64,000 nucleotides of DNA from Amycolatopsis mongoliensis (lineage in GTDB: Bacteria > Actinomycetota > Actinomycetes > Mycobacteriales > Pseudonocardiaceae): positions 3,100,001 to 3,164,000 of the forward strand of contig NZ_CP127295.1 of assembly GCF_030285665.1 (NCBI RefSeq), read 5' to 3'. This document shows positions 9,476-16,854 of the stretch, piece by piece. The number at the start of each line of letters is the position of its first letter. Position 1 is the first letter of the stretch. A program made the position numbers and the translations under genes. The notes beneath the pieces are model-generated. The model saw only the letters and a program-made list of their open reading frames with translations. It did not search any database and had not been told where the DNA came from.

Positions 9476-9979
9476 TGAGTGATGTTACGTTGAGTTATTG
9501 GCGATGGCATCCGATTCTCTGTGCGTTGAAGGATACGGGCGACCGCGACCGATGACGTCGTTCCTAAGTGGGGCGAAACCGTGAAGGTGAGCGGCGCTCG
9601 ATGTGAAGCCGTCGACGTGGCGGCGAAGGCCGCCGAGGTTCGTAACGGCGCTCGACGCAGCCACCACGCGACGGCATGACGCTCGAAACGACGTCGTTGT
9701 CCATCCAGGTGAGCCCGCAAGCCGCCGCGGCGCTGCGGTTGCCGGGGCGTCGGGATCGACCTTTCGGCGGTCGCGATCGAGCATGCCCGGCGCGTGTCCG
9801 TGCAAACTACCAAGCAGTAGTGGTGCTCGGCTGCGAAGACCTGCGCCGAGCCGGTTATCGACCGTTCACGCCGGTCGTTCAGGCCCGCACACGCACGGGA
9901 CGGGTCAGCACAGGTGTGACGCCCCTGCTCCCCGTTCACGCGTAGTCGCGCCTACCCGGCATCGCGGGCGGGCCGCTGC
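9476..9979. other. Non-coding or decayed stretch after the toxin pair
   Basis: No frame here has convincing codon usage over more than about 45 residues. Two short peptides look like gene debris: IDLSAVAIEHARR around 9752-9790 (+), which resembles the start of a SAM-methyltransferase motif region, and DDVVPKWGETVKVSGARCEA around 9550-9610 (+). Both are too short to assign. Confidence 0.4.
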
Positions 9980-10290
9980 TTACTCGAACGACGCAAAGGC
10001 TACGATGCCCGTGTCCGAGTTCACCTGGATGAGTCCGGGAATGCCGTCGCGGCTGCGCAGAGCGATCTCCTGCACCAAGGCTACCGCGGTGGCCTTTCTG
10101 CCCGTCGTCACCGCCGTAGATGCCTTACCAGTGAGTTTCGGCGAACCACCGATCCTCGCCCAGTTTCTCGATGTTGCTCGGGACGATCGCAGTGTTGACG
10201 CTCATCAACGGTTTCGCCGTGTCGACGTGCACGATCTGATCGGCCCGGACGGGCCTTGATGGGTTTCCACCCACAGGTCAGAAGCAGCCA
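9980..10290 (-). pseudogene. Decayed small gene in two frames
   Basis: One minus frame reads RADQIVHVDTAKPLMSVNTA then IVPSNIEKLGEDRWFAETHW before a stop near 10130. An adjacent frame reads TAVALVQEIALRSRDGIPGL then IQVNSDTGIVAFASFE up to a TAA at 9980-9982. Both have protein-like composition and abut, consistent with one gene broken by a frameshift near 10130-10145. No family is recognised and no start codon is obvious. Confidence 0.35.
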
Positions 10291-10383
10291 CGATACCCAC
10301 GGTTCCCAACCGGGCTAACCGCCCTCACCCTGCTGCATGGTTGCTGGATCAGGCGTTTGGCCACCTCATCGCGGCCAGCGCAT

Positions 10384-10920
10384 CTAGACCAGATATGTTT
10401 TGACCTCGGCCATTCGCAGGGCGACCTCGATGACAAATCCCTGGCAGTAACTGAAGTGCTCCCCGGTGGGCGCGTAGCCGTCGGGGTAAGACCGAGCCAA
10501 TGGATCGCCGTAGGTTCCATCGATCGACGGCGTCAGGTTGTCGAACCGCAGGTAGCGGGGGAAGTCGATGCCCAGCGCCATGACGCGTAGCGCTGTCTGT
10601 GCTGTGGCCGCGAATTCGATGGTCGCGTCGAGCTGAGTTGCCAGGCCGCGTGGGTCTTCGTAGCCGCCGCCTTTCGAGTCGCCTCTCAGCCAGTACAGAA
10701 CTGCAGCGGTGTCCCCGCCGTGAAGGCGGGCAATCGACGTCAGGTTCTCCCCGAACCTCAGCGGTGACGGGTCGACGTAGGCGTGGTGATGCGGGTTGAA
10801 CAGTTCGTCGAACGCCTCCGCCAGCAAGCCCATCGCCTCGATGCGGTCACCGCTAGCCTCAGCTGCCGCTGCGGCGTGCAACTTGTCGCGAACCGGCGGC
10901 TGTGGCACGACATCTGCCAT
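10384..10920 (-). CDS. Hypothetical cytoplasmic protein
   Basis: 178 residues from the ATG at 10920 (MADVVPQPPVRDKLHAAAAA). Upstream GGGCAGG is a weak ribosome site; the frame continues further upstream but with non-coding composition. The protein has no signal or membrane segment. Features are an Ala-rich first helix, an NPHHHAYVDP stretch near residue 40 and a C-terminal region rich in aromatic residues. I do not recognise a family. It lies 127 bases downstream of another hypothetical gene on the same strand, possibly one transcript. Confidence 0.6.
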   Translation of the reverse strand: MADVVPQPPVRDKLHAAAAAEASGDRIEAMGLLAEAFDELFNPHHHAYVDPSPLRFGENLTSIARLHGGDTAAVLYWLRGDSKGGGYEDPRGLATQLDATIEFAATAQTALRVMALGIDFPRYLRFDNLTPSIDGTYGDPLARSYPDGYAPTGEHFSYCQGFVIEVALRMAEVKTYLV

Positions 10921-11047
10921 CCTGCCCGGTGGCGGGCATGGCGTTGTTCGGGCTAGCCATCGCGGTGAACGGTTGTCGGCGGCGGCAGGCCACGTGGGTG
11001 TCTGCTTCAGTCGCAATGAGATTTCGGCAGCGCCGGCGCCGCAGCTG

Positions 11048-11587
11048 TCACCATGGCGTGCCGCCGAGGCTGGCTGGCCCATTATCGACCACGATCAGCT
11101 TGTGGCTGGGCCATTCATGAGAGTAGGAATCAAGGTCAGCGGTCAGCCACGACTCGCCCGGCCTCGCCCGATGGAACCGGAACGTCCCGTTCGTGGTGTT
11201 CGTGCCAACGATGCAGCGCACTGCCACCGGCTTGTCCAGCCCGTTCACGAGCCGGACCACTTCCAATGCGAAGCCAAGCCCGTGCCGAAGCATCAACGCT
11301 TGGTCTTCCTCGGAGATCACCGGCTCACCATCCGGCGACGATCTGACCTTGACCGGCACTGCATCGTCAAGATGGAGGCTACTGACAAAGCACTCCCAGC
11401 CCGTCAGGTCCGGAAACCTACCCGGAGGTTCGTCAGCCCAACCAGAATATCCCGCGAACAGCAGGACCTCGCCGCGCCGAACGATGCCTTCACGGAGAGT
11501 TTCGCGCAGCATGGGCGCGAGCTCGGCCGGTGGCATGACAGCACCGGTCCCGCTCGCCTTGAGCGCGCTGGCTGCGACATCGTTCAT
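11048..11587 (-). CDS. Hypothetical cytoplasmic protein
   Basis: 179 residues from the ATG at 11587 (MNDVAASALKASGTGAVMPP); a GTG at 11602 in frame is an alternative start. Codon bias is clear across the whole frame. Segments such as LLFAGYSGWADEPPGRFPDL and AVRCIVGTNTTNGTFRFHRA suggest a compact alpha/beta fold. No signal peptide, membrane segment or catalytic signature is seen. It is followed on the same strand by the 178-residue hypothetical. Function unknown. Confidence 0.6.
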   Translation of the reverse strand: MNDVAASALKASGTGAVMPPAELAPMLRETLREGIVRRGEVLLFAGYSGWADEPPGRFPDLTGWECFVSSLHLDDAVPVKVRSSPDGEPVISEEDQALMLRHGLGFALEVVRLVNGLDKPVAVRCIVGTNTTNGTFRFHRARPGESWLTADLDSYSHEWPSHKLIVVDNGPASLGGTPW

Positions 11588-11872
11588 ACGTACCGTCAAC
11601 ACGGACGAGAGTTTCTCATCCCGTACAAACCATTATCCGCCTGTGCCCTTGGCTACGATCGCCTTACCGGATGCAACCTTGAGCCACGCGTGCGGATCGG
11701 CGAGTTCTTGACGCAGGGCGTCTTGTCCCGCGGGCATCCTCGATCTGCTCGTCGTGTCGGCCCTCCCCACGATGCCAGTCTCACACGACCTGGATGTGGC
11801 CCGCGAATCCAGGCGCACCGTTCGCTCGTCGGAATGACAGGACGTCGACTCGCACCTTTCGCCCGAGTATCC

Positions 11873-12205
11873 TCATCGTCCAATGAAGGCGCGGCTCTGC
11901 GGGGCCCGACGGCCTACGTGCTCAGCTGTGCACCCCGGCGAGTCGAAGATAACCGGTACGCCCAGGTCGACAGGGTCAGCCGGACCACGGTCACGAGTTC
12001 GGACGAGGCTGATCAACTTCCGGGAAGCTTCGTTGAGATTGGTCTGCAGGCCGGCGATCTCGCCGAGCCAGCCGTTGAGTTGGGTTTCCTGGACGCGGTC
12101 CCGGAGGTTGGCGATGATCTCTACGAGCCGTGGCCGGGCTGACGGTTCAGACGCAGGCTGGGGCGCGGATGCAGGCTTCTCTGAACTTCTTCCAAAGCCT
12201 CGGAT
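11873..12205 (-). pseudogene. C-terminal remnant of a tyrosine-type integrase/recombinase
   Basis: The minus strand reads RPRLVEIIANLRDRVQETQL then NGWLGEIAGLQTNLNEASRK, closing with DLGVPVI and a short extra tail to the TGA at 11873. This heptad-like tail resembles the C-terminus of actinomycete phage-type integrases (IANLxDRxxEAxxNGWLGEVxGLxxSL). Nothing recognisable as the catalytic RHRY domain lies upstream; a TAG interrupts the frame near 12208. It fits with the tRNA 3'-half att-like site 3.6 kb away. The family call rests on this tail alone. Confidence 0.45.
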
Positions 12206-12685
12206 CTATAGCTCCTTGAAGCCGAATTGGTGACGGCAGCGCTATCCTGAGATCCAAAAGAATCCGTCGATGGCTTTGGAGATGCTTGCGACCGTCTTTG
12301 AGACTTCGTCGACAATGGACTCGCCTGAAGGTGACGTGGAAGAAAACGAACAAGATTTGAAGCCTTAGATTGAAGCTCTTGGGTGATAGGACAACAGCAG
12401 AAAGTCCGAACCTGCTAGGCTGAGCGTATCCAGGACGTTCCAGGTGTCGGACGCCGACGGACTCACACTGGGTTAGCGGCCGCTGAGATCATCATCGCGA
12501 TGAAGTTCGCTCTTCGGCATGAGCGCGCGTCTTGGCAGCCTTACCCAGCAGTAGAGAGCGTTGGTCTTGAGCCGTGCGATCTCCGCCCGGCCGCCCCGCC
12601 CTCCGTGGCTGGATGGAAATCAGCCGGCGCTTGGGGAATCCCGGTCGGTCGAGCCGGGAAACAGGCAGAGGAAAGCGCGGCGCGT
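12206..12685. other. Stretch without a recognisable gene
   Basis: Frames here are short and lack actinomycete third-position bias; base composition is more AT-rich around 12210-12420. I see no hairpin with a T-tract, RNA gene or repeat. It is probably debris between the integrase remnant and the ESX-like cassette. Confidence 0.4.
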
Positions 12686-13276
12686 TTACGCAGTCAGATT
12701 GTTGACAGTGAGGGCGGCGACCTTTTTCGCGGCGCCGCACGGGTCGTGCTGCCAAGGGCCGGCTTCGGGCTCGTCAGCGGTGGCGGCGTTGATGTAGACA
12801 AGGGTGGTGTCGTCGGCGGCGAGTGCGAGTGTGCAGCCGAGCGGGCCCTCGGTCTGCTTGCTGGGGACGTTCTCCTCGACGGAGACGATGACCGCGGGAT
12901 AGATGGTTTCGACGGTGATCGGCTCCCAGTGATTGCCGGTGTCGTGGCCCAAGGCATGCTCTTGATACAGGATGCGCAGGCTGTCACCTCGCTTCGCGGT
13001 GCTGACGCTGGCGACGGCACCGAACGTGGTGACGCATCGGTTCCCGTCGCGGCGGCGTTCGCCGCCGGAGAAGCCGATAGCGGTGAGCTGCTCGACGGTG
13101 ACCGCGGCGCACGGATCGGCGCGGAACCGCCCGGCCCCGCTCATCCCGATCCCGGGGATCGGCGGAATCGACACCGACGGCCCAGCCGGAGCCGGCGACC
13201 CACCGGGAGAGCAGCCGGCACCCAGCCCCAGACCCAGCACGGCGACGACAACACAGAAAGTCCGGCGACCTGTCAT
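12686..13276 (-). CDS. DUF3558-type lipoprotein
   Basis: 196 residues from the ATG at 13276 (MTGRRTFCVVVAVLGLGLGA), whose signal peptide ends in a lipobox LGAGC, so Cys23 should be lipidated and the protein anchored outside the membrane. The mature part has the DUF3558 pattern: FRADPCAAVTVEQLTAIGFS, then a Cys pair with RCVTTFG, and a C-terminal PCGAAKKVAALTVNNL helix. The start overlaps the stop of the WXG-type gene (13273), so it is the last gene of a five-gene minus-strand operon. DUF3558 lipoproteins often accompany ESX/type VII substrates in Pseudonocardiaceae. Confidence 0.8.
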   Translation of the reverse strand: MTGRRTFCVVVAVLGLGLGAGCSPGGSPAPAGPSVSIPPIPGIGMSGAGRFRADPCAAVTVEQLTAIGFSGGERRRDGNRCVTTFGAVASVSTAKRGDSLRILYQEHALGHDTGNHWEPITVETIYPAVIVSVEENVPSKQTEGPLGCTLALAADDTTLVYINAATADEPEAGPWQHDPCGAAKKVAALTVNNLTA

Positions 13277-14028
13277 GAGTGAGTCGCTCCTGGCTTGACC
13301 CGCCAGCGACCCGGGTCGTCGATGACCTCGTTGCTGTCCCCGACGTCGGGCAGCCTGGCGAAGCTGGCTTCGATCGTGGTCAACTGGATGCGGTTGCCGA
13401 CCAGTTTGCCGATATTGGTCATCAGCCCGCCGAGCAAGGTCAGGCAGTCGTTCCAGAATGTCGCGAACGCGGAGTTGATCGCGTCGGCGACGTCTTTGAA
13501 CTCGATGATGGCCAGCGGGGGCAGGGCAGCCGATTCCACGACGGCGATGCCGATCTTCCCGCCGAGCTGGGCGAGGTTGATCGCGCATTTGCCGATGGTC
13601 ATGAGCAGGTTCTTGTAGGTGTCGATGATCGTCTCGGCAACCGAGGACATGGTGCTGGTCAGGCTGATCATCGAGCTCTGGTTCTGGCCCAGGGTGGTCA
13701 CGGCCTTGCCGGCGTAGGCGTTGAACTGGTCGGCGGCGTCGCCGTGCCAGGCCTTCGCCAGGGTCAGCTGGGCGGCGTTGAGCTGCTCAGCCGCTTTGGT
13801 GAGGGCCGTTTCGGTGGCGAACGTGTCGGCGAGGTGGAGGACCTTGCCGATGTCGCCGGCGATGAAGACTCGAAGCTTGTCCAGCAAGGTGATGATGCCG
13901 TGTGCACCGATGAAGTCGGCCCAGTATCGGATCTTTGCGTCGGCGTCGGTGGGGTAAGGCATCTCGGCCTGCGGCGGTGTGACCGGTGTCGGCGGGGCGG
14001 TCGACCATGACGGGGGAAAGGCGCTCAC
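13273..14028 (-). CDS. WXG-type (ESX/type VII secreted-like) helical protein
   Basis: 251 residues from the GTG at 14028, preceded by AGGAGG; the GTGA overlap with the upstream stop shows translational coupling. After a Pro-rich start, residues about 30-130 form amphipathic helices containing LAKAWHGDAADQFNAYAGKA, the W-x-G turn that defines WXG100-like proteins. The second half (MTIGKCAINLAQLGGKIGIA onward) is hydrophobic and may insert in a membrane or form a channel-like hairpin, as in PPE/LXG-type effectors. No C-terminal enzymatic domain is visible. It is probably the secreted product or channel component of the cassette. Confidence 0.7.
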   Translation of the reverse strand: MSAFPPSWSTAPPTPVTPPQAEMPYPTDADAKIRYWADFIGAHGIITLLDKLRVFIAGDIGKVLHLADTFATETALTKAAEQLNAAQLTLAKAWHGDAADQFNAYAGKAVTTLGQNQSSMISLTSTMSSVAETIIDTYKNLLMTIGKCAINLAQLGGKIGIAVVESAALPPLAIIEFKDVADAINSAFATFWNDCLTLLGGLMTNIGKLVGNRIQLTTIEASFARLPDVGDSNEVIDDPGRWRVKPGATHS

Positions 14029-14402
14029 GGGAGGCCTCCTTCGAGCTTCTTGAGCCGCTCGTACTCGGCGGCATCCTGCTGTTCGTAGTAGGAGGCAGCG
14101 GTCTGCAGAGCGTGGGCCAGCTGGTGCAGTGTCTCTGCGTTTTTGCTCGAGATCCCGCGGATGGTCTCGATGGCCCGGTTGTACTGCTCGACGGTTCCCG
14201 CGCCGTTTCTGTTGGGCATGATCGTCGTCAGTGTCCCGGGCAGCCCGAGATCGAACTCGCCGAGCAGTGTCCCGGCCAGGTCCTGCTGAGCGAACGTGGT
14301 GACGAGCTCGGCGGCGGTGGTGACGTCGTCGGCGGCTTTGCGCAGGGATTCGGGGTAGACGCGGTAGCCGCGGCCGGTGATGTCGTGGGGGTCGAAGGTC
14401 AT
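14025..14402 (-). CDS. Small helical ESX-associated protein
   Basis: 125 residues, ATG at 14402, overlapping the preceding stop at 14399 (ATGA). It has an N-terminal YRVYPESLRKAADDVTTAAE helix resembling EspC/WXG-like secretion partners and a C-terminal HALQTAASYYEQQDAAEYER helix that includes a Tyr-rich YxxxD-like motif, the sort of tail that type VII machinery recognises. No signal peptide. Its position between a second small protein and the WXG-type protein suggests it is a partner that forms a heterodimer. Function inferred from context. Confidence 0.6.
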   Translation of the reverse strand: MTFDPHDITGRGYRVYPESLRKAADDVTTAAELVTTFAQQDLAGTLLGEFDLGLPGTLTTIMPNRNGAGTVEQYNRAIETIRGISSKNAETLHQLAHALQTAASYYEQQDAAEYERLKKLEGGLP

Positions 14403-14710
14403 GCCAGCCCCGTTTCGGTGACAGCCGCGGCGATGGTGTCGACGCGGCGGCGTTCGGCCTGGGTCTCGGCGTCCTGGATGGCTCGCAGCAGGGTGCGGGA
14501 GAGGGCGTCGGCGGAGTATTGGTGCAGCACGGTGCCGTCGAGGGTGACGGCGGTGAGCTCGCCGGCGCCGGACACGGTAATCGACCCCAGATCACCCGGT
14601 AGCGGCACCTGCAGCGGCTGGTGCTCGATCTGCTGGGCGGTCTGCGCGACCGCCGTCGCGGCGGCGTCGATCTCGCGCGCCAAGTGGTAGAGCTCGTCCT
14701 GGTAGTTCAC
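14399..14710 (-). CDS. Small conserved protein of the YbaB/ESX cassette
   Basis: 103 residues from the GTG at 14710, which overlaps the stop of the upstream gene (GTGA). The first half is a helix (ELYHLAREIDAAATAVAQTA), the second a beta-hairpin plus helix (TVSGAGELTAVTLDGTVLHQ then LSRTLLRAIQDAETQAERRR). The beta-hairpin phrase is close to the YbaB/EbfC fold, so this may be a second, diverged YbaB-like protein. It lies in a run of four stop-start overlaps. Confidence 0.6.
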   Translation of the reverse strand: MNYQDELYHLAREIDAAATAVAQTAQQIEHQPLQVPLPGDLGSITVSGAGELTAVTLDGTVLHQYSADALSRTLLRAIQDAETQAERRRVDTIAAAVTETGLA

Positions 14711-15168
14711 CAGCGCCCCCGGTCCTCGTCGTCGCTGTCGTCGTCGGTCAAGAAGTCCAGCTCGCCGAAATCCTCTTCGCCGACCTCCTCCCGCGGCCGC
14801 CGTTCGGCAGCCGGGGACACCGCCGGTGGCGGGTAATCGCCCGCGGGCGCGGGCTGGTCCGGACGGGCCCCGGCGGATTGGGGCTGCCATACCTGGTCTT
14901 TGTCCAGGACGGCGCGCATCTTCGCGAGAGCGGGGCCGGCGGCGGCGCGGCGGGCGGCCGACACCGCCTCCACCACGTCGGGACCCACAGTCTGCGGGTG
15001 CGCTCCGCGCATCACCGCCGCGCTGATTCTCAGGTCGATCAGGCGGCCGTGCCCGCTGACGACCGCGGTCACCGCGCCGTCGCGGGACTGGCCGGTGAAC
15101 CGGACCTGTTCGAGCTCGGCGTCCAGCTCGTCGGCCTGGCGCCGCATCACGTCCGCGTTGAACACCAC
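14707..15168 (-). CDS. YbaB/EbfC-family nucleoid-associated-like protein with acidic tail
   Basis: 153 residues from the GTG at 15168 (a second GTG follows at 15165), preceded by GGAGG. Residues about 5-85 match YbaB/EbfC: VMRRQADELDAELEQVRFTG, then TAVVSGHGRLIDLRISAAVM and VEAVSAARRAA. After a Pro-rich linker the protein ends in a very acidic segment (EEDFGELDFLTDDDSDDEDR). In actinomycetes such YbaB-like genes typically head ESX/WXG100 cassettes, and here it is the first gene of the five-gene operon; it may be a structural partner and not a DNA-binding regulator. Confidence 0.7.
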   Translation of the reverse strand: MVFNADVMRRQADELDAELEQVRFTGQSRDGAVTAVVSGHGRLIDLRISAAVMRGAHPQTVGPDVVEAVSAARRAAAGPALAKMRAVLDKDQVWQPQSAGARPDQPAPAGDYPPPAVSPAAERRPREEVGEEDFGELDFLTDDDSDDEDRGRW

Positions 15169-15812
15169 GTCGGCATCGCCTCCCCACGCTCCCGACACGC
15201 ATCTGAGCACCGCTACCTGCAGCAACCACGTTTCGTCGCAGTGTAGCCAGCCTCGAGGGCAGCGTAACTGATCGGCTACTGGCCAGACGGCAAGTTGGCG
15301 GTGAAGTGGCTCGCCCACCCGCGGACGGTGTGCCGGTTTCGCTGGTAAGAACCTGCTCCGACAGCGCGATCGTGGGCCGCGACCGGATCCCACGACCGGT
15401 GATGAGAAGACGGATCGCCGAGCGCCGCAGCGTCGCTGCCTGCCGAACGGGGTGATCGGCAGCTTGTGCTGGACCGAGAAACCGCACGCCCAAGCCGCTT
15501 GGCGCTGGGCCGCCCGGCGAGACGGACAACGAATGCCGACCGGGGATTGCCGGCACACTGTCTCTGACCGTGATGAAGCGCTACCCTCCGTAGAGGCTCA
15601 CGTGACGATCGCGAGGGGGCGACGGTGACCCATCGGATGATGGCCTGCCAGGTGCTGGCCGGCGCGTCTCCGATGGGGCTCCGTTGCTGGATCAGTGCGC
15701 GACACTGTGCGGTACCGCGTGGCACCCGATCGCGATGAAGGGGTCGGTTGACCTGCACTTATTGGCAGAGTGTGACCTCGGGTGACACCTGTCGCCATCG
15801 TTTTCGGGCGGA
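15169..15812. other. Intergenic stretch upstream of the ESX-like operon
   Basis: No frame shows coding bias. The operon promoter should lie near 15170-15260. The right end adjoins the tRNA-Thr 3' half, so this is the inner edge of the presumed integrated element. Confidence 0.4.
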
Positions 15813-15854
15813 CTTGTAAACAGAAGGTCAGGGGTTCGAGCCCCCTTGGCGGCT
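15813..15854 (+). other. Orphan 3' half of tRNA-Thr(TGT): probable att site of an integrated element
   Basis: From the anticodon loop CTTGTAA onward the sequence folds as the right half of a tRNA: 3' anticodon strand ACAGA, variable AGGTC, T-stem AGGGG with CCCCT around loop TTCGAGC, acceptor 3' strand TGGCGGC and discriminator T. The expected 5' anticodon strand (TCTGT) and the whole D-arm and 5' acceptor (GCCGCCA) are absent; the sequence to the left (TTTTCGGGCG) is unrelated. Tyrosine integrases commonly recombine between anticodon loop and 3' end, leaving such a displaced half at one boundary. The element would extend to the left. The intact tRNA is not in this window. Confidence 0.65.
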
Positions 15855-15863
15855 CAGACGGGA

Positions 15864-15885
15864 AGCCCCCTCGTGGCAGGGGGCT
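15864..15885 (+). terminator. Hairpin after the tRNA-Thr half
   Basis: AGCCCCCT and AGGGGGCT form an 8-bp stem around CGTGGC, ten bases past the tRNA 3' end. It is probably the original terminator of the tRNA gene, kept on the chromosomal side of the integration junction. There is no T-run. Confidence 0.5.
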
Positions 15886-15949
15886 ACCAGACGGAGATCA
15901 GGAAGCTCGGCCGGCGTAATCAGGCGGAGGAGCGCGAGGCGAAGGCCGA

Positions 15950-16276
15950 ATGACCGTGTTGCGCCCGGATCTGACCGTCCTGCTCGCGGACGCCGGTTTC
16001 GTCGACGAGGCCGTCGCGGACGAGCACGTGCGATCGTCCGCCTACCAGCGCGTGGTCGAAGTGGCCGCTGCTTCCGAGAGCCGCGAAGGGGATCGGGCGC
16101 TCGTGGCCGCGCTCGTCCGCGACCCCGACGAGATGACGGCCAGGACGGCGGTGGTCGCGCTCGTCGACAGGATCGCGGCGAAGATGACCGACCCCGCCGA
16201 GTTCCGGCGCTGCTCGCCGAGTCCGGCCGTACGAAGAAGATCCGGAACGTCGCGAAGAACCGCGGGCGGGGAACGA
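15950..16276 (+). pseudogene. Truncated gene of unknown family with internal frame break
   Basis: The ATG at 15950 starts MTVLRPDLTVLLADAGFVDE and the frame is well coded through RIAAKMTDPAEFR (to about 16207). Coding character then moves to the next frame, which reads ALLAESGRTKKIRNVAKNRG and stops at 16276. Joined, the product is about 108 residues: an acidic helical N-terminus and a basic tail. An internal deletion that also shifted the frame is the simplest explanation. The start overlaps the stop of an upstream frame ending RKLGRRNQAEEREAKAE, perhaps the tail of another lost gene. No function assigned. Confidence 0.45.
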
Positions 16277-16439
16277 GCTGAACCGCGGCCCCGGTGCATT
16301 AACTCGTTGACTCCGCTCGACGGGGTGGGCGATGATGTTTTCCGGCGAACCGGACCGAGGAGCTGGCGTGACGTATCTGCGGGAACACAATCTTCGAGGG
16401 CTCCCTCTCGTGACGTAGTGCCGTCGTCATGCCACGGGA

Positions 16440-16476
16440 GCCGCCCATCGGGAAACCGGTCCGGGCGGCTTTTTTC
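16440..16476 (+). terminator. Rho-independent terminator
   Basis: GCCGCCC and GGGCGGC pair over a 16-nt loop and are followed directly by six T residues. It is the clearest canonical terminator in the window and ends whatever is transcribed rightward from the 15950 region; 16277-16439 shows no gene. Confidence 0.8.
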
Positions 16477-16585
16477 TTGGAAACTTTCCAGGGAGAGCAG
16501 ACTTTTTTCCCGCGCTCGTCTCGGCCGCAATCAGTGCGGCCGACGCGAGTGCGCCCCGGCCGGGGTGTCGACCCGGCCGGGCAGC

Positions 16586-16668
16586 GGTGGAGACGGAGCT
16601 GTGGAGCTCCAGCCGGCCGTAACCCGGACGTCCTTGTGACACAGGGGGTTCGACTCCCCCCTCCACCA
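16586..16668 (+). tRNA. tRNA-like cloverleaf with GTA anticodon position (Tyr-like), divergent
   Basis: The 83 bases parse exactly as a tRNA: acceptor GGTGGAG with CTCCACC (7 of 7), D-stem GGAG with CTCC around CTGTGGAG, anticodon stem GCCGG with CCGGA (4 of 5 pairs) around CCGTAAC, a 15-nt variable region with a possible GTC/GAC stem, T-stem GGGGG with CCCCC around TTCGACT, and discriminator A, with no encoded CCA. GTA at 16619-16621 and the long variable arm point to tRNA-Tyr. It is odd because the base before the anticodon is C where U33 is near-universal, position 8 is A not U, and the D-loop lacks A14. It could be a pseudo-tRNA, an unusual functional tRNA or a tRNA-derived att site. Confidence 0.45.
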
Positions 16669-16854
16669 CGCTCGGCACGGTGAACGCACGATTTCGCCAC
16701 CCGCGCGCGGTTCGGCAACCAGCGGGACCTCATAAGTCCCGCCGACGTGGATCGACACCACGGCGCGCGACCACCTGTTCCGCTTCCGTGGAACGCCGGA
16801 ACAGTCGGTACCCCGGTCTACGCTTCCCCCGAGTCCCGAACCGGGGAGGAGCCC

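Noticed and set aside
16586..16668. 3' end of a tmRNA (ssrA), suggested by CTCCACCA.
   Set aside because: In tmRNA that sequence includes the CCA tail, needing 12 bases between T-loop and ACCA; here there are 9. A tRNA with a 7-bp CTCCACC acceptor fits exactly.
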